From contig OY969782.1 of assembly GCA_963703045.1 (NCBI GenBank), positions 1,550,001 to 1,614,000 on the forward strand: 64,000 nucleotides of DNA, read 5' to 3'. This DNA is from Miltoncostaea sp963703045. Lineage in GTDB: Bacteria > Actinomycetota > Thermoleophilia > Miltoncostaeales > Miltoncostaeaceae. Of the stretch, positions 46,945-55,146 are shown one piece after another. The notes beneath the pieces were generated by a model. That model was not told the origin of the DNA, did no database searches, and saw nothing but the letters and a program-made list of their open reading frames with translations. Made by a program: the position numbers and the translations under genes. Numbering within the stretch: position 1 is the first letter of the stretch; the number at the start of each line of letters is the position of its first letter.

Positions 46945-49632
46945 ATGGCGGGCATCCCCCTGGTCGGCCGAGCGTCCGAGGTCGCGGCGATCCGCGAGGC
47001 CGTCGGTGCGGTCGCCGGTGGGGGGCGACGCCTGGTCGTCGTGCGGGGCGAGGCCGGCATCGGCAAGACGCGCCTGCTCGCGCTCGCGCGATCGGAGGCA
47101 CGCGCCCGGCAGGTCGCGACGCTGGCCGGGCGCGGCACCGAGATGGAGCGCGACGTGCCGTTCGCGGCCGTCGTCGAGATGCTGGGCGACGTGCCGTTCG
47201 CGGCGGACGGCGCCGCCGAGCGCTGGCGCCTGCACCGGGCCCTGCGCGAGCGCCTCGACACGCTCGGCCGGCCCGGCCCGCTCGCCCTGCTGGTCGATGA
47301 CCTGCATTGGGCCGACCCGGCCACCCTGGAGTTCCTCGAGTACCTGATCCGGAGGCCGCCCGCGCGACCCCACCTGCTCGCGCTCGCCGGCCGCCCGGGA
47401 CCGGTGCTGAGCGGGATGGTGGCCGCCCGGCGGGCCTCGGGACCCGGCGATGCGCTGGTGCTCGACCTCGGGCCGCTCGCGCCCGAGGCGGTCAACCGGC
47501 TGCTCGCGGAGGTGCCCGACGCCGCGGCCCGCGCGCGCATCGCCGCGCGGGCGGGCGGCAACCCGCTGCTGCTCGAGGAGCTCGCGCGCGGCGGCGGCGG
47601 GCCCGACGCCCCGAGCGGGGTGGTGGCCATGGTCGCGGCCGAGCGGGCGGCGCTCGGCGACGCGGCGCGGGCGCTGGCCGACGCGGGCGCGATCACGGGC
47701 GACCCGTTCGACATCGACCTGGCCGCGGCCGTCGCCGGTCTCGCGCCGGGCACGGCGCGGGACGCCCTCGACGAGCTGACCCGGGCCGATCTGGTCCGCC
47801 CCGCCGACACGCGACGATTCACGTTCCGGCATCCGGTCGTGCGGTCCGCCCTCGCCGCGGGGCTCCCCGCCGGCCGCCGGCTCGCGCTGCACGCCGCGGC
47901 GGCCGCCGCGCTCGAGGTCGCGGGCGCGCCGGCCCCCGAGCGCGCCCGCCACCTCGTGCACGTCGCGGCTCCCGGTGCCGCCGGCTCGGCCGGCGTGCTG
48001 CGGGAGGCCGCCCGGCTCGTGCGCACCCCCGCCCCCTCGACCGCGGCCGACTGGCTCGCCGCGGCGCGGCGCGCCGACCCGGTCGGGGGCGCGGAGCGGG
48101 CCGAGCTCGCGCGGGCCCTCGTGGAGGCCGGGCGGCTCGAGGAGGCGCTCGCGGTCGTCGAGGAGGCCACGGGCGACGCGGGGGACGCCGCCACCGAGCG
48201 CCGGCTCGCGATCGCGGGGGCGGCGGTCGAGCGGATGCTCGGCCGCCACCATGCCGCGCGGCGGCGGCTCGAGCGCGCGCTGACGGTCGCGGACACGGCG
48301 CGTCTGCGGGTGGAGCTGGCGCTCTGCGCATACGAGCGCGGTGACGGCGACCGGATCGCCGAGCACGCCTCGGCCGCCCGTGCGGCGGCGGGTGGGGACG
48401 ACCTGCCCGTGCGGGCGGCCGCGGCGGCGCTGCTGGCCGTCGCCCTGCTCTACGGGGGCCGGCGGGCGCAGGGCGGCGACGAGATGGACGTCGCACTCGC
48501 CTGCCTCGAGGCGGCGCACGACGACCGGCTCGCGGCCGACGCCGAGCTGCTCACCGCGGTGCCGTGGGCGGCGCTGGCGCTGGAGCGGCTGCCCGAAGGG
48601 CTCGCCGCCGGGCGGCGGCTGGCGACCGCCGCCCGGCGCGGCGGCGCCGCGACCGCGCCCGTGGGCCACGACCTCGCCGTGGTGCTCGCGCTGGGGCTGG
48701 CGGGACGCATGGGCGAGGCCGCCGAGGCCGCGGACGCCGCCGAGCAGGCCGCGCGCGTCGGAGGCCGCGACCAGCCCGTTCAGTGGGCCCTCTGGATGCG
48801 CGCGTGGGTGCTGCTGGAACGTGGCGATCTCGACGCGGCCCGCGCGGCCGCCCGCGAGAGCGTGGCGCTCGCGGCGGATCTCGACCGGTCGGCCCTCGTG
48901 GTGATCGCCCGGGCGGTGCTCGGCGCCGCGCTCGTCGCCTCGGGGCAGCCCGAGGAGGGACGCCGGCTGCTCGCCGCGTACGACGTGGACCCGGCCTGGA
49001 TCTGCCGCTGGAGCCCCTGGTTGGTGGCGGGTGACCTCGCGGCGGGGGACGTGGCCGCGGCCCGCGTCCACGCCGAACGCGCCGCGAGCCTCGCCCCCGG
49101 CACGGGGCTGGCGGGCGCCCGGGCGGCGGCCGGACGGGCGCAGGCCCTGCTGGCCCTGGCGGAGGGCGACGCCGCCGGGGCGGCGGGCCTGGCGCTGCGC
49201 GCCGCCGCCGACGCGCGGGACGCCGGAGCGTCACTCGACGCCGCGCGCGCGCTCATCCTGGCCGGCCGCGCCGCGGCGACCGCCGACCGGCGGGCGGCGC
49301 TGGGGCATCTCGAGGAGGCCGCCGCGCTGGCCGCCGCCTGCGGCGCCGCCGGGGCGCGGGCCGAGGCGGTGCGCGAGCTGCGGCGCCTCGGCCGCCGCAT
49401 CGGGACCGGTGGCGCCCGCGGCGACGGCGGGGCCGGCATCGGTGCGCTGAGCGGGCGCGAGCGCGAGATCGCCGGGCTGGTGGCCCAGGGTCTCACCAAT
49501 CGCGAGATCGGCGCCCGCATCCACCTCAGCGAGAAGACCGTCGAGACCCACCTGTCGCGGGTCTTCGCGAAGCTCGGGGTGCGCGGGCGGGCGGCGGTCG
49601 CCGCCCGCATGGGCCCCGCCCGCGCCGACTGA
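46945..49632 (+). CDS. Large ATP-binding LuxR regulator (LAL/MalT type)
   Basis: 895 aa. The AAA/NB-ARC-like ATPase domain has Walker A GEAGIGKTRLL near 36 and Walker B ALLVDDLHWADP near 115. A long Ala-rich helical (TPR-like) middle follows, with the LuxR helix-turn-helix at about 833-890 (LSGREREIAGLVAQGLTNREIGARIHLSEKTVETHLS). Such proteins activate genes when they bind an inducer. The inducer is unknown; the divergent SnoaL-like gene is a possible target. ATG chosen from the TAGCGT box 8 nt upstream. Confidence 0.9.
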   Translation: MAGIPLVGRASEVAAIREAVGAVAGGGRRLVVVRGEAGIGKTRLLALARSEARARQVATLAGRGTEMERDVPFAAVVEMLGDVPFAADGAAERWRLHRALRERLDTLGRPGPLALLVDDLHWADPATLEFLEYLIRRPPARPHLLALAGRPGPVLSGMVAARRASGPGDALVLDLGPLAPEAVNRLLAEVPDAAARARIAARAGGNPLLLEELARGGGGPDAPSGVVAMVAAERAALGDAARALADAGAITGDPFDIDLAAAVAGLAPGTARDALDELTRADLVRPADTRRFTFRHPVVRSALAAGLPAGRRLALHAAAAAALEVAGAPAPERARHLVHVAAPGAAGSAGVLREAARLVRTPAPSTAADWLAAARRADPVGGAERAELARALVEAGRLEEALAVVEEATGDAGDAATERRLAIAGAAVERMLGRHHAARRRLERALTVADTARLRVELALCAYERGDGDRIAEHASAARAAAGGDDLPVRAAAAALLAVALLYGGRRAQGGDEMDVALACLEAAHDDRLAADAELLTAVPWAALALERLPEGLAAGRRLATAARRGGAATAPVGHDLAVVLALGLAGRMGEAAEAADAAEQAARVGGRDQPVQWALWMRAWVLLERGDLDAARAAARESVALAADLDRSALVVIARAVLGAALVASGQPEEGRRLLAAYDVDPAWICRWSPWLVAGDLAAGDVAAARVHAERAASLAPGTGLAGARAAAGRAQALLALAEGDAAGAAGLALRAAADARDAGASLDAARALILAGRAAATADRRAALGHLEEAAALAAACGAAGARAEAVRELRRLGRRIGTGGARGDGGAGIGALSGREREIAGLVAQGLTNREIGARIHLSEKTVETHLSRVFAKLGVRGRAAVAARMGPARAD

Positions 49633-49652
49633 CCGGGCGGCGACCGCCCCGG
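49633..49652. terminator. Imperfect GC hairpin between convergent genes
   Basis: CCGGGCGG (49633-49640) pairs with CCGCCCCGG (49644-49652) with one bulged C and a CGA loop, between the LuxR stop and the enoyl-CoA hydratase stop. Confidence 0.4.
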
Positions 49653-49657
49653 ACGGG

Positions 49658-50458
49658 CTACGCGCCCCCGAACCGCGGCGGGCGCTTCTCGCGCACGGCC
49701 GCGAGGCCCTCGCGGAAGTCGTCCGAGGCGAAGGCCCGGCGGCGGGCCGCCGCGGCCGCCTCCTCGACGAGGTCCCAGGGCGCGCGGTCGGTGATCGCCC
49801 CCACGATCGCGCGCGTGCCCTCGACGGCGAGGGGGGCGGCCCCCGCGACGGCGGCCGCCGCCGCGTGGGCGGCCGGCCACAGGTCCCCCGCGTCGGTGAC
49901 CTGGTCGACCAACCCCATCGCGAGGGCCTCGTCGGCCTCGAGAGGCGCCCCTGTGAGGAAGAGCCGCCGTGTACGGGCCGGGCCCATCACGGCGACGAAG
50001 CGCCGCAGGCCCTCGGCCGCGTAGACCACGCCGATGCGGGCCGCCGGCATCGCCAACCGCGCGCCGCGGCGGGCGATGCGCCAGTCGCAGGCGATGGCCA
50101 GCTCGAGCGCGCCCCCGATGGCGGCGCCGTTGAGCACGCCGATCACCGGACGCGGGCAGGCCGCGATCGCGCGGGCGGCCCGGCCGAGCCGGCGCTCGCC
50201 CTCCTGCAGGCGCCGGGCGAGCTCCTCCGCCGCGTGGTCGCCGAGGTCGAGGCCGCTCGAGAAGTGACGCTCGCCCGCCCCGCTCAGCAGCACGACGCGG
50301 GCGGCCGCCGTGCGGGGGCCCTCCAGTAGGCTGACCAGCGCGTCGAGGATCGCGTCGTCGAGCGCGTTCGCGCGGGCCTCGTTGGCGATCCGCACCACGA
50401 GCGCGTCGCCCTCCTCCTCGACGAGGAGGCGGCCGGACGGAGGGGTCTCAGCTGGCAT
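49658..50458 (-). CDS. Enoyl-CoA hydratase/isomerase family protein
   Basis: 266 aa crotonase fold. Oxyanion-hole segments HFSSGLDLGD and GAAIGGALELAIACD are present. The first catalytic Glu (in GALELA) is kept, but the second, expected in the Q-P-E-I-x-L-G motif, is Ala here (MPAARIGVV). It may be an isomerase or another crotonase activity rather than a hydratase. The start codon region overlaps that of the divergent ketopantoate reductase. Confidence 0.86.
   Translation of the reverse strand: MPAETPPSGRLLVEEEGDALVVRIANEARANALDDAILDALVSLLEGPRTAAARVVLLSGAGERHFSSGLDLGDHAAEELARRLQEGERRLGRAARAIAACPRPVIGVLNGAAIGGALELAIACDWRIARRGARLAMPAARIGVVYAAEGLRRFVAVMGPARTRRLFLTGAPLEADEALAMGLVDQVTDAGDLWPAAHAAAAAVAGAAPLAVEGTRAIVGAITDRAPWDLVEEAAAAARRRAFASDDFREGLAAVREKRPPRFGGA
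50439..50445 (+). promoter_or_regulatory. Shine-Dalgarno GGAGGGG that selects the CTG start of ketopantoate reductase
   Basis: A strong ribosome site 6 nt before CTG 50452. ATG 50470 would lie 24 nt away and has no site of its own. Confidence 0.6.
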
Positions 50459-51393
50459 CGGTCCTCGTCATGGGTGCAGGGGCGGTCGGCACGTACTACG
50501 GCGCGCTGCTCGCGCGTCATGGGCACGATCTCACGATGGTCGCGCGCGGTGCCCACCTCGAGGCCATGCGACGCGCCGGCCGGGCCGTGGTGCGCGAGGC
50601 CGACGGGTCGCGCTGGGAGGTCCCGGTGCGGGCGATCGCCGCACCCGGCGGCCCGGCGCCGGATCTCGTGATCGTGTCCACGAAGTCCCACGGCACGACC
50701 GCCGCCGCCGCGGCCCTGGCGGACGTGCTCGCACCCGACACGCCGGTGCTGTCGCTCCAGAACGGGGTCGAGAACATGGACCGCCTCGGCGCCGTGCTGG
50801 GTGCGGGGCGCGTGCTCGGGGCGATCGCCTTCGTCGGCCTCGCCGTCGAGGAGCCGGGGGTCGTCGACCACGAGGCCGAGGGATGGGTGAGGCTGGGCGA
50901 CCCCGCGGGGGCGACCGAGCTCGCCGCGCGCGTCCACGCGCTGGTGGAGCCCGCCTGGCAGGTGGCGCTGTCGGACCGCATCGTGCACGACCAGTGGAGC
51001 AAGCTGCTCTGGAACGCCGGCTTCAACGCGATCTGCGCCGTGACGGGCGCGACCGCCGGCGAGGCCCTCGCGACCGCCGGCTCCGAGGCGCTGGTGCGCG
51101 AGGCCATGTGGGAGGTGGTGGCCGTGGCCGCGCGCCACGACGTCGTGCTCACCGCCGACGACGTGGAGGGGATGGCCGCGCCCAACCCCGAGCTGCGCGA
51201 CTACCACCCCTCGACGGCGCGCGACCTCGCCGCCGGGAAGCCGCTCGAGCGCGACGCGCTCTGCGGCTTCATCGCGCGCGAGGGCGCCGCGCTCGGGCTG
51301 CCCGTTCCGGTCAACCGCGTGCTCGACGGGCTCCTCGCCCTGCAGGAGGCGCGACGCGCCGCCCGCGGTGACGCCTTTCACCGGCACACGTAA
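50452..51393 (+). CDS. 2-dehydropantoate 2-reductase family protein (probable CTG start)
   Basis: 313 aa from CTG. NADP-binding strand ASVLVMGAGAVGTYYG, KSHGT near 80, the catalytic Lys/Asn region (SKLLWNAGFNAICAVTGAT) near 183, and C-terminal HPSTARDLAAGKPLE. It reduces ketopantoate to pantoate in CoA synthesis, or a related 2-oxoacid. ATG 50470 would remove the first beta-strand of the Rossmann fold; CTG 50452 restores it and sits 6 nt after GGAGGGG. Only 7 bp separate or overlap the starts of this gene and the divergent crotonase. Confidence 0.87.
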   Translation: MASVLVMGAGAVGTYYGALLARHGHDLTMVARGAHLEAMRRAGRAVVREADGSRWEVPVRAIAAPGGPAPDLVIVSTKSHGTTAAAAALADVLAPDTPVLSLQNGVENMDRLGAVLGAGRVLGAIAFVGLAVEEPGVVDHEAEGWVRLGDPAGATELAARVHALVEPAWQVALSDRIVHDQWSKLLWNAGFNAICAVTGATAGEALATAGSEALVREAMWEVVAVAARHDVVLTADDVEGMAAPNPELRDYHPSTARDLAAGKPLERDALCGFIAREGAALGLPVPVNRVLDGLLALQEARRAARGDAFHRHT

Positions 51394-51405
51394 GCGTCCC
51401 GTTAG
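51390..51405 (+). promoter_or_regulatory. GTAAG-N6-GTTAG direct repeat upstream of secreted protein 1
   Basis: Two 5-bp repeats with an 11-bp period, 44 bp from first base to the -10 box. The same arrangement occurs before the second paralogue. The layout resembles OmpR/PhoB-type response-regulator sites. Confidence 0.5.
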
Positions 51406-51433
51406 TTCGGGACCGGTTCGCCGGCGAGGGTCC

Positions 51434-51439
51434 TACGGT
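51434..51439 (+). promoter_or_regulatory. -10 box TACGGT of secreted protein 1
   Basis: Expected start near 51446. The leader holds GGAGG before ATG 51475. Confidence 0.5.
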
Positions 51440-51474
51440 CGTCTGTTCCAGAGACGACCGAACGGAGGAATCGG

Positions 51475-52137
51475 ATGAGACGATCGGCGAATCGGTGGAT
51501 CGGTGTTGCGGCGGGTCTGACCCTGGGCGTCGCGGGAGTCGTGGCGGCCGACCAGGCGAGCCAGCCCGCCTCGGCGCAGTCGGGATTCTCGGTGAGCGCG
51601 GAGCAGCTCAAGATCAACCAGCGCATCTCCCAGGCGGCCGTGCGCCGCAGCAACGAGGGCCTCACGCTGCTCGACCCGGTCCGCAAGTCGGGCGCGTCCG
51701 ACGACGCCCCCGGCTGGGCGACGGCGCAGATCCGCGACAGCGCGGTCACCGCGGCGAAGGTCGCCGACGGCGCCGTCACCACGGCGAAGCTCGGCGCCGG
51801 TGCCGTCTCCAACGACAAGCTGGCGCACCCGGTCTACTGGGCCGTGGTGAACGCCGACGGCACACTCGCCCGCGGCAACGGGGCGACCGCCTCGGCCAAG
51901 GTGACCGCCGACCCGGGCGCCTACAAGGTGACGTTCGCGGCGGACATCAGCTCGTGCGCCTACACGGCGACGGTGGGCGGACCCGGCACCACGACCCCGC
52001 CGATCGGCGTCGCGTCGACCTACCAGAACCCGGATCCGGCCAAGACGGCCGTGACGGTCCGCACCTACACGGACCTGACGGCCGACCCGGTCACGGGCGG
52101 CGCCGACCGCGCCTTCCACGTCACCGTCGCCTGTTGA
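51475..52137 (+). CDS. Secreted protein, paralogue 1, with stalk-like repeats
   Basis: 220 aa. A signal peptide is followed by the shared segment EQLKINQRISQAAVRRSNEGL, then a repeat tract (RDSAVTAAKVADGAVTTAKLG) like those in trimeric stalks, then a C-terminal beta domain from LARGNGA to the end. The domain has one Cys in ISSCAY and another as the very last residue, so a disulfide closing the domain is likely. Function unknown. SD GGAGG and a TACGGT box support the start. Confidence 0.82.
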   Translation: MRRSANRWIGVAAGLTLGVAGVVAADQASQPASAQSGFSVSAEQLKINQRISQAAVRRSNEGLTLLDPVRKSGASDDAPGWATAQIRDSAVTAAKVADGAVTTAKLGAGAVSNDKLAHPVYWAVVNADGTLARGNGATASAKVTADPGAYKVTFAADISSCAYTATVGGPGTTTPPIGVASTYQNPDPAKTAVTVRTYTDLTADPVTGGADRAFHVTVAC

Positions 52138-52147
52138 GGGGCGAATT

Positions 52148-52174
52148 CTAAGAGGACGGTAAGAGTCCCGTGAG
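52148..52174 (+). promoter_or_regulatory. Three 11-bp-spaced GTAAG-like repeats upstream of secreted protein 2
   Basis: CTAAG (52148), GTAAG (52159) and GTGAG (52170). The GTAAG is exactly 44 bp upstream of the -10 box, as in the first paralogue. Confidence 0.5.
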
Positions 52175-52207
52175 CGCTACGCCGCGCGATGTCCGCGCGG
52201 CGTAGCG
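52175..52207. terminator. 14-bp perfect stem with 5-nt loop, overlapping the next -10 box
   Basis: Arms 52175-52188 and 52194-52207. It may terminate the first secreted-protein gene, while its right arm contains TAGCG of the next promoter. Confidence 0.55.
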
Positions 52208-52208
52208 T
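52203..52208 (+). promoter_or_regulatory. -10 box TAGCGT of secreted protein 2
   Basis: Expected start near 52215. The leader contains GGGGGG upstream of ATG 52243. Confidence 0.5.
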
Positions 52209-52242
52209 TGCCCCTCGTTCACACGCGGACGGGGGGTCGGTG

Positions 52243-52767
52243 ATGCTGGGTATCGGTGCACTGAAGAGGCGCTGGTGGATCGGCGTCAGCGCGGGCGTGG
52301 TCGCCGGCCTCGCCGGCGTCGTCGCCTTCGAGGCCTCCACCGGGGAGGCGACCGCGCAGCGGCCGGTGGCGGTCACCGCGCAGCAGCTCAAGATCAACCA
52401 GCGGATCTCGTCGGCCGCGGTCAAGCGCAGCAACGAGGCGCTCACCCGCCTGGGGGCCGTCGAGTCGCACCCGACGCTCTTCGCGGTCAGCACGGGGGCC
52501 GTCGGCTCCAACCTCGCGCGCGGCAACGGCGCCGTGTCGTCCCAGCGCGTGGACGAGGGCAACTACCGCGTGAAGTTCGACCGCAACATCAGCGCCTGCT
52601 CGTGGTCGGGCATCCCGGCCACCGACGCGCCGCCCGTGCCCGACGCCGTGTCGGTGCGGATCGCGCTCGACACGACCGACGTCGCGCGCACCCAGCTGGT
52701 CGTGCGCACCTCGAACCCCGCCGGCGCCTTCGTCAACAGCGGCTTCCACCTGCAGGTGATCTGCTGA
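52243..52767 (+). CDS. Secreted protein, paralogue 2
   Basis: 174 aa. N-terminal signal/anchor, shared QQLKINQRISSAAVKRSNEAL segment, no stalk repeats, then the same C-terminal domain starting LARGNGA, with Cys in ISACSW and a terminal Cys as last residue. It arose by duplication with paralogue 1, which has the same regulatory layout. ATG 52243 chosen from the GGGGGG site; an ATG at 52189 lies inside the promoter hairpin and is rejected. Function unknown. Confidence 0.82.
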   Translation: MLGIGALKRRWWIGVSAGVVAGLAGVVAFEASTGEATAQRPVAVTAQQLKINQRISSAAVKRSNEALTRLGAVESHPTLFAVSTGAVGSNLARGNGAVSSQRVDEGNYRVKFDRNISACSWSGIPATDAPPVPDAVSVRIALDTTDVARTQLVVRTSNPAGAFVNSGFHLQVIC

Positions 52768-52805
52768 GCGGCGCTCGCTGACCCCCCGGGGGCCGCGCCC
52801 GTCGC

Positions 52806-53744
52806 CTACGCGCCGAGCGCGGCCTCCGCGAGTATCCGCTCCACGACCTCGTCGAACCCGAGTCCGGCCGCCTCGGCCGCCTTCGGCAGCAGGCTCGTGT
52901 CGGTCATGCCGGGGATCGCGTTGATCTCGAGCACCCAGAGGCGGTCGTCGGGGTCGAGGATCATGTCGACCCGGCTCACCCCGCGGCATCCGAGCGCCCG
53001 GAAGCACGTGATCGCGACCCGGGCCGCCTCCTGCGCCACCGCGTCGGGCAGCCGCGCGGGCGCCACCAGCTCGGTCAGGCCGGGCGTGTAGCGGGCCTCG
53101 AAATCGTAGAAGTCGCGGCCGATCGGGATCGCCTCGACGACCGGCAGCGCCCACGGATCGGCGGTGCCGAGCACCGAGATCGCCAGCTCGCGCCCCGGGA
53201 CGAAGCGCTCGAGCAGCACGCGGTCGTCGTAGGAGAGGGCGCTCATGAGCGCCGCCGGGATCTCGCCCGCCTCGTGGGCGACCGAGATGCCGAGGGCGGA
53301 CCCCTGCTTGGCCGGCTTGATCACGAGCGGCAGTCCGAGGCGCCCGCGGATGTCGGCGAGCGTGTCCGCCGCGCCCAGCTCGCGGAAGGCGTCCTGGCGG
53401 AAGGCGTAGGCCGGCGGGGTGGCGACGCCGGCGGCCTCGAAGTGCGCCTTGGCCACGACCTTGTCCATGGCGCGCTCGCACGCGAGCACGCCCGGGCCGG
53501 TGTAGGGGATCTCGAGGATCTCCAGCAGCTCCTGGACGGTGCCGTCCTCGCCGCCGCGGCCGTGGAGGGCCACGAAGGCGACCTCCGGTCGCTCGTCGCG
53601 GAGCGTGCGCACCAGGTGCTGGTCGACGTCGACCTCGAGCACGTCGTGGCCCAGGCGACGCAGCGCGGCCTCGGCGTTGGCGCCCGAGCGCAGGCTGACC
53701 TCCCGCTCGAGCGAGCGGCCGCCCTTCAGCACCGCGACCCTCAC
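52806..53744 (-). CDS. ddl: D-alanine-D-alanine ligase
   Basis: 312 aa ATP-grasp enzyme that makes the D-Ala-D-Ala end of peptidoglycan. Features: VLKGGRSLEREVSLRSG at the start, ALHGRGGEDGTVQ near 62, IKPAKQGSALGISV near 145, and the metal-binding EINAIPGMTDTSLLP near 270. The GTG start overlaps the stop of the upstream aminotransferase (GTGA). Confidence 0.92.
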   Translation of the reverse strand: MRVAVLKGGRSLEREVSLRSGANAEAALRRLGHDVLEVDVDQHLVRTLRDERPEVAFVALHGRGGEDGTVQELLEILEIPYTGPGVLACERAMDKVVAKAHFEAAGVATPPAYAFRQDAFRELGAADTLADIRGRLGLPLVIKPAKQGSALGISVAHEAGEIPAALMSALSYDDRVLLERFVPGRELAISVLGTADPWALPVVEAIPIGRDFYDFEARYTPGLTELVAPARLPDAVAQEAARVAITCFRALGCRGVSRVDMILDPDDRLWVLEINAIPGMTDTSLLPKAAEAAGLGFDEVVERILAEAALGA

Positions 53745-55066
53745 GCGAGACCGCCGAGGGCGCGGTGGAGGTCGGTCATCTCGGCGGCCGCGACCCCGAG
53801 GCGACGGACCCCCTCGCTGATCGTGGCCTCGGGGACGCCCGAGAAGTTGAGCCGCATCGAGTCACCGCCGCGTCCGTCGAGGAAGGCGCCCCGGCCCGGC
53901 ACGAACGCCACCTTGTGCTTCTCGACCGCCGAGGCGAGCAGGTCGGTGGTGTCGAGGTAGGCGGGCAGCGTCGCCCACACGAACAGCCCGCCCTCGGGAC
54001 GGGTCCAGCGCGCCTCGGGGGGCATCTCCTCCTCGAGCGCGCGCAGCATGGCGTCGCGGCGCAGGCGGTAGATGCCGTTGAGGCGGGCCACGTAGTCGCG
54101 CCAGTCGAAGCGGCGCATGTACTCGATGACGAACCTCTGGGAGACGGTCGACGAGCAGAGGTCGGCGGCCTGCTTGCCCAGGTTCATCTTGCGCAGCACC
54201 GCCGCCGGCGCCGCCACCCAGCCGATGCGCGCGCCGGGCGAGAGGATCTTCGAGAACGTGGAGAGGTGGATGACCCACCCGGCGCCCCCGTCGAGCTCCC
54301 ACAGCGACGGCAGCGGCTCGCCCTCGAAGCGGATCTGACCGTAGGGGTTGTCCTCGACGATCAGCAGCTCGCGCTCGTGGGCGATCTCGATCAGGCGCTC
54401 GCGCCGCTCGAGCGACAGGGTCACGCCGCCCGGGTTGTGGAAGTTGGGGATCGTGTAGAGCAGCTTCGGCGTGCGCCCCTCGGCGGCGAGGCGCGTGAGC
54501 GCGTCCTCGACGAGGTCGACGCGCAGGCCGTCGCCGTCCATCGGGATGTGCTCGACCCGCGCCTCGTAGGTCGTGAAGCAGGGGACGGCCCCGGGGTAGG
54601 TCGGGCCCTCGGCCAGCACCGTGTCGCCCGGGTTGACGAAGGTGCGGATCGACAGGTCGATCGCCTGCTGGCCGCCGCTCGTGACCATGATGTCGTCCAC
54701 GCCGGCGCGGGCGCCGTCGTGCGCCATGACCTCGACGATGCGCTCGCGCAGCTCCAGCAGTCCCTCGGTGGGCCCGTACTGCAGGGCCGAGGCGAGGTGG
54801 TCGCGCGCGACGACCTCGATGACCTCGTCGAACATCTCGCGCGCGAACGACTCGGTGTTCGGGAAGCCCCCGGCGAGCGAGATGATGTCGGGGCGCTCCG
54901 ACAGGGACATCAGGTCGCGCATGACCGACGACACGATGCCCGAGGCCCGCGAGGCGAACCGGGCGTCGTAGCGGGCCGAGTCGCCCGGCGTCAGGGCGCT
55001 CTCGTGCGGCCGTGGCCGCGGCGGGGGGGTCCGCTGGTGCGTCGGTTCTCCCTCGGGGGGGTGCAT
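53741..55066 (-). CDS. PLP-dependent class I/II aminotransferase
   Basis: 441 aa fold-type I enzyme. The PLP lysine is in STFSKILSPGARIGW near residue 290, and the NFHNPGG and VEDNPYG motifs are present. It resembles 2-aminoadipate/aromatic aminotransferases without the GntR domain of MocR proteins. Residues 1-40 are polar and probably disordered. ATG 55066 chosen; GTG 55075, three codons earlier, is also possible and lies 4 nt after a TACACT box. Operon with ddl. Confidence 0.88.
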   Translation of the reverse strand: MHPPEGEPTHQRTPPPRPRPHESALTPGDSARYDARFASRASGIVSSVMRDLMSLSERPDIISLAGGFPNTESFAREMFDEVIEVVARDHLASALQYGPTEGLLELRERIVEVMAHDGARAGVDDIMVTSGGQQAIDLSIRTFVNPGDTVLAEGPTYPGAVPCFTTYEARVEHIPMDGDGLRVDLVEDALTRLAAEGRTPKLLYTIPNFHNPGGVTLSLERRERLIEIAHERELLIVEDNPYGQIRFEGEPLPSLWELDGGAGWVIHLSTFSKILSPGARIGWVAAPAAVLRKMNLGKQAADLCSSTVSQRFVIEYMRRFDWRDYVARLNGIYRLRRDAMLRALEEEMPPEARWTRPEGGLFVWATLPAYLDTTDLLASAVEKHKVAFVPGRGAFLDGRGGDSMRLNFSGVPEATISEGVRRLGVAAAEMTDLHRALGGLA

Positions 55067-55079
55067 GACGATCACGTCC

Positions 55080-55085
55080 AGTGTA
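55080..55085 (-). promoter_or_regulatory. -10 box TACACT of the aminotransferase-ddl operon
   Basis: On the minus strand, 13 nt before ATG 55066 and 4 nt before an in-frame GTG. Confidence 0.45.
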
Positions 55086-55132
55086 GGGGGCCGTGGCCGC
55101 CGGGCGAACCGAGGCGATCGGGGGGGCTCTGG

Positions 55133-55138
55133 TACCAT
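55133..55138 (+). promoter_or_regulatory. -10 box TACCAT, leaderless promoter of gtrA-like gene
   Basis: 8 nt from GTG 55147. Confidence 0.55.
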
Positions 55139-55146
55139 CGCGGGCC

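Noticed and set aside
52189..52242. Upstream ATG for secreted protein 2 (MSARRSVAPRSH...)
   Set aside because: It lies in the loop of the promoter hairpin, upstream of the predicted transcription start, and would spoil the signal peptide.
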